A DNA stretch of 6,626 nucleotides from RGIG1666 sp045595745 (GTDB taxonomy: Bacteria > Bacillota > Clostridia > UBA1381 > UBA9506). Below the pieces are notes generated by a model that was not told the DNA's origin, made no database searches, and worked only from the letters and a program-made list of their open reading frames with translations. Where the stretch lies: positions 1 through 6,626 of the forward strand of contig JAZOBB010000142.1 in the NCBI GenBank assembly GCA_045595745.1, written 5' to 3'. Shown here piece by piece: positions 1 to 5,633 of the stretch (its first letter is position 1; every line of letters starts with the position of its first letter). The position numbers were made by a program, and so were the translations under genes.

Positions 1-395
1 GCATCTGTCGCTGTGCGGTCATAATCAACGGGAAAGGTCATCGCCTCGAAAATTCTGGGATTCTCGTTGTGATAAAAATAATCATCACGCAGCGCACAGC
101 CAAAGCTTATGCCCGAAAGTTTTACTGCAAGCTCTTTTATGTCAAGCTCTTTGTCCGATATATTCTCAACCACTCTTCGGCAAGTAATTTCGTCGCCTTT
201 ATATGTAAAATACAAATCATCACGCAAAGCACCGTCAAGCTCTGCTGACAGCACAGCCGTGCCTTTTTCTTCACAGATTTCTATATCGTACTCTAAATCA
301 AGCTCTGACCCGTCTGCCATAACAACATAAGGGGTTAACAAAAGCTCTCCGCAACCTAAACCATTTAAAACAGAAGATAATGTTTTTTTGCTCAT
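1..395 (-). CDS. Partial 5' end of an unidentified protein, possibly carbohydrate-active
   Basis: This is an open minus-strand frame of 131 complete codons that starts with ATG at 395-393 and runs off the left edge without a stop. A good ribosome binding site (GAAAGGAG, 7 nt upstream) and a plausible promoter precede it, so the start is well supported. The visible part begins MSKKTLSSVLNGLGCGEL, has no signal peptide or membrane segment, and is rich in alternating short strands (residues about 20-95), as expected of an N-terminal beta-sandwich. Near the visible end is YFYHNENPRIFEAMTFPVDY (residues 106-125). That stretch reminds me of N-terminal domains of cytoplasmic GH36-like alpha-galactosidases, but this is only an impression and no catalytic residue is in view. 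Its divergent placement from the amidohydrolase operon gives no firm functional clue. The existence of the gene is much surer than its function. Confidence 0.8.
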   Translation of the reverse strand, partial: MSKKTLSSVLNGLGCGELLLTPYVVMADGSELDLEYDIEICEEKGTAVLSAELDGALRDDLYFTYKGDEITCRRVVENISDKELDIKELAVKLSGISFGCALRDDYFYHNENPRIFEAMTFPVDYDRTATD

Positions 396-425
396 ATTTA
401 TACTCCTTTCATATATTTTTTATAT

Positions 426-454
426 ATTTTATCATTTTTTAAATCAAGGTACAA
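426..454 (-). promoter_or_regulatory. Putative sigma-A promoter for the left-edge gene
   Basis: Read on the minus strand, TTGTAC (454-449) is followed after 17 nt by TAAAAT (431-426), which is preceded by TGA and so forms an extended -10, TGATAAAAT. The -35 matches the consensus only at TTG, but the extended -10 and correct spacing make this the best candidate. It lies about 30 nt upstream of the ATG at 395. The region is very AT-rich, so chance matches are possible. Confidence 0.5.
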
Positions 455-514
455 TAAGCATTTTTTTAGTTTAATGTGCAATTTCTTAGTTTTTAATAAA
501 CTTAAAGTGATTTA

Positions 515-543
515 TTGACTTTAATTTTTTAAAATGCTATAAT
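515..543 (+). promoter_or_regulatory. Strong sigma-A promoter for the amidohydrolase-nitroreductase operon
   Basis: TTGACT (515-520) is separated by exactly 17 nt from a perfect TATAAT (538-543). TGC directly precedes the -10 and makes it extended (TGCTATAAT). Transcription should start near 550 and give a leader of about 25 nt before the ATG at 575. The ribosome binding site GAAGGTGA (563-570) completes the unit. This is the strongest consensus promoter in the window. A TTAGTTT repeat pair and a short inverted repeat lie just upstream. Confidence 0.8.
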
Positions 544-574
544 TTAGTCGAATAATTAATTAGAAGGTGATTTT

Positions 575-1909
575 ATGCAGTCTATATCTGCAGCAGTTGA
601 AAAGCACAAACAGTTAATTTTAGATGCCGAAAGATTTATCTGGCATCATGCCGAAACAGGATACAAAGAAAAGGAAACTTCCAAATATTTAGAAGATGCT
701 TTTAAAAAGCTCGGCTATGACCTTGTTTTAGCAGAAGGAATAACGGGCTTTTATACAGTTTTAGACACCGGTCGCCCCGGACCTGAGGTTTTAATTTTAG
801 GCGAAATGGACTCAATCATCTGCCCCGATCATCCTGAGGCAAACCCAGAGACAGGTGCAGTTCACTCCTGCGGTCACAATGCGCAATGCGCTGCACTTTT
901 AGGAATTGCAGCCGCTTTAAAAGAACCGGGAATGCTTGATAATCTTTGCGGTAAAATCAAGCTTTGTGCAGTACCTGCTGAGGAACTTTTAGAAATCGAA
1001 TACCGTTCTAACCTTAAAAAAGAAGGTAAAATTAAATATTTTGGCGGAAAAAGTGAATTTATGCACAGAGGATTCTTTGAATCTACCGATTTGGCATTTA
1101 TGGTTCACGCATCACTCGCTTTTACGGCACGTTTAGGCTCTGTAGGTTGCCTTGCTAAAAATATTATATATAAAGGAAAGGCATCACACGCGGGCGGAAG
1201 TCCGTGGAACGGCATTAATGCTCTTTATGCGGCAAACTGCGGTTTAAATGCAATCAACGCAATACGCGAAACCTTTAAAGAGGCTGATATTATAAGGGTT
1301 CATCCAATTATTACTCATGGCGGCGATATGGTTAATGCGATTCCGGGCAACGTAACTTTAGAAAGCTATGTGCGCGGAAGCAGCTTCGAAGCAATCGAAG
1401 ATGCAAACAAAAAAGTTAATCAGGCTCTTTGCGGCGCAGCTCTTTCACTTGGTGCAAACATAGAAATCATTGACAATCCGGGATATGCTCCGCTTGTAAA
1501 CGACAAAAATATGATACAGGTTGCAATAGACGCTGCTAAAATCGCAATGCCTGAAGTCGAATTTACATTTAACAACGTTATGGGCTCAGGCAGTACTGAT
1601 ATGGGCGATTTATCTACCGTAATGCCTGTTGTTCATCCTTACGCAGGCGGTGCTCAAGGTACATCGCACGGCGCAGACTATTATATAGTTGACCCTGTTG
1701 CTGCTTGTGTTACAAACGCAAAATGGCAGATTGCCATGCTTAATCTTCTGCTTAAAGATAACGCAAAACGAGCAAAAGAAATTATTGCTGACTTTAAACC
1801 TTTATTTGCTACGCAAAAAGATTATCTTGATTATATTGATACACTAAACTCCTCAGGTGACAGAATCACTTATAACGAAGACGGTACAGCTGAGGTTAAA
1901 TTTGAATAA
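575..1909 (+). CDS. M20D-family metallo-amidohydrolase (AbgB/IAA-hydrolase-like)
   Basis: This 444-residue protein hydrolyses an amide bond of an N-acylated amino acid or similar conjugate; the exact substrate is unknown. It has the layout of peptidase family M20, subfamily D: an N-terminal helical segment with HHAETGYKEKETSKYL (24-39), the metal-binding segment HSCGHNAQCAALLG (97-110) with Cys99 and His101, the catalytic glutamate pair in VPAEE (133-137), His178, the lid/dimerisation segment GKASHAGGSPWNGINAL (201-217) with His205, and a final metal ligand His365 in GTSHGADYY. These ligands match the Cys/His/Glu/His/His set of M20D enzymes such as AbgB (p-aminobenzoyl-glutamate hydrolase subunit) and IAA-amino acid hydrolases. 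There is no signal peptide, so it should be cytoplasmic. ATG 575 is the start because GAAGGTGA lies at the right distance and a consensus promoter stands upstream. A tail of about 35 residues rich in D/E and Y follows the catalytic core. It is the first gene of a two-gene operon, 15 nt before the nitroreductase. All catalytic residues appear intact. Confidence 0.92.
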   Translation: MQSISAAVEKHKQLILDAERFIWHHAETGYKEKETSKYLEDAFKKLGYDLVLAEGITGFYTVLDTGRPGPEVLILGEMDSIICPDHPEANPETGAVHSCGHNAQCAALLGIAAALKEPGMLDNLCGKIKLCAVPAEELLEIEYRSNLKKEGKIKYFGGKSEFMHRGFFESTDLAFMVHASLAFTARLGSVGCLAKNIIYKGKASHAGGSPWNGINALYAANCGLNAINAIRETFKEADIIRVHPIITHGGDMVNAIPGNVTLESYVRGSSFEAIEDANKKVNQALCGAALSLGANIEIIDNPGYAPLVNDKNMIQVAIDAAKIAMPEVEFTFNNVMGSGSTDMGDLSTVMPVVHPYAGGAQGTSHGADYYIVDPVAACVTNAKWQIAMLNLLLKDNAKRAKEIIADFKPLFATQKDYLDYIDTLNSSGDRITYNEDGTAEVKFE

Positions 1910-1924
1910 AGAAAGGAAATTATT

Positions 1925-2446
1925 ATGGATTTTTTAAAGCTTGCATCTGACAGATATTCTGTTAGAAGTTTTGAAAACAAACATTTAGAAAAAGAAGATA
2001 TTGATAAAATTTTAGCAGCAGCTCACGTTGCCCCCACCGGATGCAACTATCAGCCACAGAGAATTCTTGTTATGAATACCGACGAGTCGGTAGAAAAATT
2101 AAAAGGCTGCACCAATTCGCATTTTAACGCACCCTGCGCTATGCTTGTTTGTTATAACAAGGAAGAGTCATGGGTAAGAAAAAGACACGACGGAGCTTTG
2201 TCTGCTCCTGTCGATGCAGCAATCGTAACAACGCATATGATGCTTATGGCTCATTCAATCGGTGTAGGCTCTTGCTGGGTAATGAGCTTTGACCCGTTTA
2301 AAATGCGTGAGGAATATAACATTCCCGAAAATCTTGAGCCTTTAGCTTTGCTGGTTATGGGATATCCAACAGCAGACAGCAAGCCGATTGATATGCATTC
2401 AACATTCAGACCTATGGAAGAAGTTGTGTTTTACGAAAAGTTTTAA
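1925..2446 (+). CDS. Nitroreductase-family FMN-dependent oxidoreductase
   Basis: This is a 173-residue single-domain flavoprotein of the nitroreductase family, usually a homodimer that binds FMN and takes electrons from NAD(P)H. Visible family marks are DRYSVRSF (9-16), where Arg10, Ser12 and Arg14 contact the FMN phosphate, APTGCNYQPQ (36-45, the usual APSxxNxQPW region), an Asp97-containing helix, GVGSCW (113-118, the usual GLGTCW) and MGYP (145-148). The length of about 170 residues is typical of the short clostridial subgroup. There is no signal peptide, so it should be cytoplasmic. The start is supported by GAAAGGA (1911-1917), 7 nt upstream. It lies 15 nt after the amidohydrolase stop with no terminator between them, so the two are co-transcribed. 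Its substrate (nitro compound, quinone, flavin or other) cannot be inferred. A terminator begins within its stop codon. Confidence 0.92.
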   Translation: MDFLKLASDRYSVRSFENKHLEKEDIDKILAAAHVAPTGCNYQPQRILVMNTDESVEKLKGCTNSHFNAPCAMLVCYNKEESWVRKRHDGALSAPVDAAIVTTHMMLMAHSIGVGSCWVMSFDPFKMREEYNIPENLEPLALLVMGYPTADSKPIDMHSTFRPMEEVVFYEKF

Positions 2447-2481
2447 AAAATAAAGCGTTGCATATGCAACGCTTTATTTTT
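2446..2481. terminator. Bidirectional intrinsic terminator, perfect 36-bp palindrome
   Basis: The two halves, centred between 2463 and 2464, are perfect reverse complements over 18 bp each. The GC-rich core GCGTTGC/GCAACGC closes an ATAT loop, and A-runs on the left with T-runs on the right extend the stem, so both strands end in a U tract after the hairpin. It starts at the last base of the nitroreductase stop codon and lies 12 nt before the stop of the convergent oxidoreductase gene. It therefore can terminate both converging operons. Confidence 0.93.
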
Positions 2482-2492
2482 AACCTTTATTG

Positions 2493-3467
2493 TTATATTA
2501 TTACTTTTTGTCCGTTTTGGGCACTTTCATATATTGCAAACATTGTATCCATTGTATCTTTTACATCTGCAAGCGAAAAGCTTACTTTATTTTCATAAAA
2601 ATCATAAAGAGCCTTAGCATGACCGTTACCCCAATAGTCTTTGCCTTTAAATTCCTGAGTATCTGTGCATATAATTTCTCCGTTTGAAATAAGCATACCG
2701 TCAACATATTTAAAGCTTCGGTTTTCAAACTCAAACTCAAGCTGCATTGATGAATTTTTACAGTATGCATTAGTTGCGTAAAAAATACCTGTTGCACCTG
2801 ATTCATACTTAATATATGCATCAATCGTATCTTCAACCTCAATAACACCTTGCAAAGAGCTGTTGTGCATAGATGCCGAAACCTCTTTGGCTGCGCCCAT
2901 AAAACACATCATAAGATCTAGGGTGTGAACTGCCTGATTTATCAGCACTCCGCCGCCCTCTGTTGCTTTTTTGCCTCGCCAGTCTGCCGCATTATAATAT
3001 TCGGCACCTCGCGACCACGTTAAAATTCCTTTTACACCTATCGGCTTTCCAAGAGTTTTATCGCTCTCTAGAATACGTTTTAATTCTTCTATGCAAGCAT
3101 TTTTTCTGTTTTGAACAATAGGATAAATATTTGACACATCATATTCTGAAAAAATTTTGTCAAGCTCATCTTTTGTCATCACGGCAGGCTTTTCTACAAC
3201 CACTTTTTTGCCATGTTCTAAAGCCTTGCAGGTCATCTCATAATGCAGATAATGCGGAGTACAAATATGAATAACATCAATATTTTTATCATTTAAGCAC
3301 TCATCAAAATGGTAATATGCTTTAGCATTATACTGCTCGGCAGCTTTATCAGCACGGGATTTATCTATATCGCACACAGCATATAGCTTAGCACTTTTTA
3401 AGTTCGATAAAACCTCTGCATGAACGGGACCGATCGAGCCATAGCCTACAATACATGCATTCATCAT
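2493..3467 (-). CDS. Gfo/Idh/MocA-family oxidoreductase (second in operon, 324 aa)
   Basis: This is an NAD(P)-dependent dehydrogenase of the Gfo/Idh/MocA family, which oxidises or reduces hydroxyl groups on sugars, inositols and their derivatives. The N-terminal Rossmann domain shows GYGSIG (8-13) and an acidic VCDID (31-35) after the second strand. TPHYLH (70-75) and EKPAVMT (92-98) follow, with Lys93 the conserved catalytic-region lysine. The C-terminal alpha/beta domain carries GGGVLINQAVHTLDL (171-185), with His181 and Asp184 as family active-site residues. In many family members the LINQ position reads LxDxG, so this is the NQ variant. The length is near the family norm. ATG 3467 is chosen over the adjacent ATG 3464 because GAGGGG lies 7 nt upstream. 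It is the last gene of a three-gene operon, 31 nt after the related 386-residue oxidoreductase, and ends at the shared terminator. The substrate is unknown. Confidence 0.92.
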   Translation of the reverse strand: MMNACIVGYGSIGPVHAEVLSNLKSAKLYAVCDIDKSRADKAAEQYNAKAYYHFDECLNDKNIDVIHICTPHYLHYEMTCKALEHGKKVVVEKPAVMTKDELDKIFSEYDVSNIYPIVQNRKNACIEELKRILESDKTLGKPIGVKGILTWSRGAEYYNAADWRGKKATEGGGVLINQAVHTLDLMMCFMGAAKEVSASMHNSSLQGVIEVEDTIDAYIKYESGATGIFYATNAYCKNSSMQLEFEFENRSFKYVDGMLISNGEIICTDTQEFKGKDYWGNGHAKALYDFYENKVSFSLADVKDTMDTMFAIYESAQNGQKVII

Positions 3468-3498
3468 TTAAAATCCCCTCTTTTAAAGATAAACGTTA

Positions 3499-4659
3499 TT
3501 AATAAGTTCCCGTTGTATCGGCATAAACCTTGTTAACCTTTTTAACAACGGTAGAATTTTTAATCTTGTCCTGCAAAATTTCGTAGAACTTATCATCGGG
3601 GAAGTTTTTAACATCTATTGTTTCGCCTGTCCACGCACTTAAATGAATTGCGTTGGATATGGTAAGACCTAAAATTCCGTCTTCGCCCTTAGCCAAAAGC
3701 TCTTTTCCGCTTTCTAATGCATTTGCAAAATCTTTTAAAATGCCTACGTGCTGCTCGCCACCAGAAAAATCACACGGAATATCGCAAGCCCAGTTTTCGA
3801 TAATACCAAACGGCACCTTGTTAGTTCTGTTATATTCTCTTTCAGAGATTACATTGCGATTAAAGGTAATTTTGTTATTTTCGACTACGATTCTACCCAT
3901 ATCGCACGCGATTTCAAGTCGGTTTGTTCCCGGAGATTCACCGGTCGATGTTATATATTCACCTGTTGTACCGTTGTCATATTCAAAATATGCCATAACA
4001 TCGTCTTCCACCTCGATGTCGTAGTATTTTCCGAAAGATACCTTAGAGTAAATTCTGTCAGGAACTCCAAACAACCATTGCCACAAATCAAGCTGATGCG
4101 GATTCTGATTTATAAGTGTTCCGCCGCCCTCGTCCTTCCATGTAGAACGCCATGTACTGCTGTCATGATATGCCTGAGGTCTGTACCAGTTTGTTATAAT
4201 CCAGGTAACTCTTTTAATGTGACCTAAATGTCCGTCTTTAATCATCTGACGAAGCTTTTGATATACAGGATTTGTTCTTTGGTTATACATAATACCAAAG
4301 AGCTTTCCAGATTTTGCAGCGGCCTCGTTCATTTCTTTAACCTGCTTGGTATAAACACCTGCAGGCTTTTCTGTAATAACGTTAAGTCCGTACTCAAATG
4401 CTTTAATCGCAAGTGCCGGATGGTCATAATGCGGAACCGCGATTAAAACAGTATCGCACAAGCCGCTTTTATATACTTCTTCAGCGGTTTCAAATACAGG
4501 GATTTCCGGATATGTATCGCGAATTAGCTTTCTTCTTTCTTCATCAATGTCGCAAACCGCCGCAACTTCCATTTTAGGAACTTTATTTGACATTATATTT
4601 TTTACATGGTTAAAACCCATGTTGCCGCAACCGATTATACCAATTTTAACCTTAGCCAT
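3499..4659 (-). CDS. Gfo/Idh/MocA-family oxidoreductase (first of two, 386 aa)
   Basis: This is a second NAD(P)-dependent sugar/polyol-type dehydrogenase, longer than its neighbour and clearly diverged from it. The first residues are MAKVKIGIIGCGNMG, giving the nucleotide-binding GCGNMG at residues 10-15. VCDIDEE follows the second strand, then VPHYDH and EKPAGVYTKQV with the conserved EKP lysine. The C-terminal domain has NWYRPQAYHDSSTWRSTW and GGGTLINQNPHQLDLWQW, the histidine and aspartate being the family active-site pair. Both operon dehydrogenases share PHYxH and GGGxLINQxxHxLDL, so they come from related subfamilies. The start is ATG at 4659-4657. A TTG at 4662 is in frame, but AGGAGG (4672-4667) leaves 7 nt to the ATG and only 4 nt to the TTG. 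The Shine-Dalgarno overlaps the stop codon of the preceding TIM-barrel gene, 11 nt away, so translation is probably coupled. A tail of about 35 residues after the catalytic domain is lysine-rich. Confidence 0.92.
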   Translation of the reverse strand: MAKVKIGIIGCGNMGFNHVKNIMSNKVPKMEVAAVCDIDEERRKLIRDTYPEIPVFETAEEVYKSGLCDTVLIAVPHYDHPALAIKAFEYGLNVITEKPAGVYTKQVKEMNEAAAKSGKLFGIMYNQRTNPVYQKLRQMIKDGHLGHIKRVTWIITNWYRPQAYHDSSTWRSTWKDEGGGTLINQNPHQLDLWQWLFGVPDRIYSKVSFGKYYDIEVEDDVMAYFEYDNGTTGEYITSTGESPGTNRLEIACDMGRIVVENNKITFNRNVISEREYNRTNKVPFGIIENWACDIPCDFSGGEQHVGILKDFANALESGKELLAKGEDGILGLTISNAIHLSAWTGETIDVKNFPDDKFYEILQDKIKNSTVVKKVNKVYADTTGTY

Positions 4660-4666
4660 CAAAATC

Positions 4667-4672
4667 CCTCCT
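4667..4672 (-). promoter_or_regulatory. AGGAGG ribosome binding site that fixes the ATG 4659 start
   Basis: A perfect AGGAGG on the minus strand overlaps the TAG stop (4673-4671) of the TIM-barrel gene. It is 7 nt from ATG 4659 but only 4 nt from the in-frame TTG 4662, so the ATG is the better start. The overlap with the upstream stop suggests coupled translation. Confidence 0.85.
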
Positions 4673-5507
4673 ATAAAAGTTCTACGAGCGAGTCATAAGC
4701 AAGTATAAATTTGCCTTCTCCGCTCTCTTCCAGGCCCATCATTTTATCGTCAAGCTCTAAATCAGCCAAGCCTTCAAAAGTGCCCAAATGTGGCTCTAAG
4801 CTTAAAAATCCGTCAAATCCGTTTGCAAAAAGGCTGTCTAAAATGTATTTTAAGTTTCCGTCGCCATAGCCTGCCGGAACAACCTTTCCGTCCTCTTTCA
4901 TAGCATCTTTAATGTGCATATAAGCAACAAAATCTTTAAGCATTTCAAACGCTTCTTTGGTATCCTGACCACTCTGAATAAAGTTTGCAGGGTCAAAAAC
5001 CGCCTTAAAGTTATCGCAAGCAAGCTCTTTTAATATATCAAGACATCTCGGTGCGATGTCGCCGTAAATATCTTTTTCGTTTTCGTGCAGAAGAATAACG
5101 TCTTCCTCTTTCGCATATTCTATAAACATTTTAAGACGTTCTAAAACCAAAGCTCGCTCATCGGCAGTCCATTCACCGCCCTCGTGATAAAAGCTGAATA
5201 CTCTTATGTACTTACAGTCTAGCATTTTAGCTGTTTTTACAACTCTTTTAAACATTTCAAAATGAGCATCAAAATCGTCTGTCAGCTTAATTTTTCCGAC
5301 AGGTGAGCCGATTGATGACGCTTTAATTCCGCACTCATCCATTTTCGCCTTTAAGGCAATAACCTCGTCGTCGTTTAATACAGAAATACTTTTGCCGTTT
5401 ACACCTCTCGGTTCAAAATATTTCATATTAAGTTTGCCGAGAGCCTCGAACTGAACGTTGATGTCACTTGAAATTTCATCTGAAAAACCTGATATTTTAT
5501 TATACAT
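4671..5507 (-). CDS. Sugar phosphate isomerase/epimerase-like TIM-barrel protein
   Basis: This 278-residue protein belongs to the xylose isomerase-like / AP endonuclease 2 TIM-barrel superfamily, which includes inosose dehydratase (IolE), ketose 3-epimerases, hydroxypyruvate isomerase and the catalytic subunits of some C-glycoside deglycosidases. The divalent-metal site can be read off the barrel strands: Glu142 in LLHENE, Asp172 in VFDPANF, His198 in YMHIKDA and Glu238 in LSLEPHLG. Other family marks are GFSDE near the N-terminus, FEPRG (31-35) and the final strands before the C-terminal helix. There is no signal peptide, so it should be cytoplasmic. The ATG at 5507 has AGGAGAG 6 nt upstream. 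It is the first gene of the operon with two Gfo/Idh/MocA dehydrogenases and lies divergent from the AraC-type regulator. The pairing points to isomerisation, epimerisation, dehydration or lyase chemistry on a keto-sugar or keto-inositol, but the exact reaction cannot be decided from sequence. Confidence 0.9.
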   Translation of the reverse strand: MYNKISGFSDEISSDINVQFEALGKLNMKYFEPRGVNGKSISVLNDDEVIALKAKMDECGIKASSIGSPVGKIKLTDDFDAHFEMFKRVVKTAKMLDCKYIRVFSFYHEGGEWTADERALVLERLKMFIEYAKEEDVILLHENEKDIYGDIAPRCLDILKELACDNFKAVFDPANFIQSGQDTKEAFEMLKDFVAYMHIKDAMKEDGKVVPAGYGDGNLKYILDSLFANGFDGFLSLEPHLGTFEGLADLELDDKMMGLEESGEGKFILAYDSLVELL

Positions 5508-5538
5508 ATTTTTCTCTCCTTATTTATATTTTGGCTTT

Positions 5539-5567
5539 ATTTTACCACAACTTTTAATGCATTTCAT
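5539..5567 (-). promoter_or_regulatory. Alternative promoter candidate for the TIM-barrel/dehydrogenase operon
   Basis: On the minus strand ATGAAA (5567-5562) and TAAAAT (5544-5539) are separated by 17 nt. The -35 matches four of six consensus positions. It overlaps the -10 of the stronger candidate at 5566-5593, so only one may be used, or each under different conditions. Confidence 0.35.
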
Positions 5568-5593
5568 TATAAAAATTGTTAAAAACATTGCAA
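5566..5593 (-). promoter_or_regulatory. Sigma-A promoter for the TIM-barrel/dehydrogenase operon
   Basis: Read on the minus strand, TTGCAA (5593-5588) is followed after 16 nt by a perfect TATAAT (5571-5566). The predicted transcript starts near 5559 and has a leader of about 50 nt. TTGCAA is its own reverse complement and is also placed as the -35 of the divergent araC promoter. ATTGTTA repeats lie on both sides of it. Confidence 0.6.
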
Positions 5594-5602
5594 ATATTGT
5601 TA
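5575..5602 (+). promoter_or_regulatory. Putative operator: ATTGTTA direct repeats 21 bp apart
   Basis: ATTGTTA occurs at 5575-5581 and again at 5596-5602, exactly 21 bp from start to start, with ATTGCAA between them at 5587-5593. AraC-family proteins commonly bind tandem half-sites about 21 bp apart, and an AraC-family gene begins at 5634. The site straddles the shared -35 region, so a bound regulator could affect both promoters. Binding is inferred from spacing and context only. Confidence 0.45.
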
Positions 5603-5616
5603 TAGTGTGTTACAAT
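5588..5616 (+). promoter_or_regulatory. Promoter candidate for the AraC-family regulator gene
   Basis: TTGCAA (5588-5593) is 17 nt from TACAAT (5611-5616), which is preceded by TGT and so forms an extended -10. A start near 5623 would leave only about 10 nt before the ATG, with the GAGGTGA ribosome binding site at the 5' end of the RNA. A second extended -10, TGTTATAGT (5598-5606), lies 10 bp upstream and would give a more ordinary leader, but its best -35 (TTGTTA, 5576-5581) is 19 nt away. An ATTGT-N11-ACAAT inverted repeat (5596-5616) covers both -10 elements and could be an autoregulatory operator. Confidence 0.5.
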
Positions 5617-5633
5617 CAAAGCGAGGTGATATT

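Noticed and set aside
109..330. Plus-strand 73-residue open frame with many serines
   Set aside because: It lies antisense to the left-edge gene, has no ribosome binding site, and its serine-rich product is typical of a shadow frame.
2568..2581. cre-like sequence TGCAAGCGAAAAGC (catabolite repression site)
   Set aside because: It lacks the final CA of the consensus and lies deep in the 3' end of a coding region, far from any promoter.
2490..2848. Small open frames on both strands over the end of the 324-residue oxidoreductase gene
   Set aside because: The minus-strand one is the same gene in another frame; the plus-strand one begins just after the terminator, is low-complexity hydrophobic and has no ribosome binding site.
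3653..4446. Three plus-strand open frames within the 386-residue oxidoreductase gene
   Set aside because: They are antisense to a gene with clear family motifs and lack ribosome binding sites and recognisable domains.
4660..4662. TTG as the start of the 386-residue oxidoreductase, giving 387 residues
   Set aside because: The next codon is ATG at 4659 and lies 7 nt from a perfect AGGAGG, while the TTG is only 4 nt from it.
5607..5633. GTG start for the AraC-family gene, adding nine residues
   Set aside because: No ribosome binding site precedes it, it overlaps the predicted -10 region, and ATG 5634 has GAGGTGA at a suitable distance.
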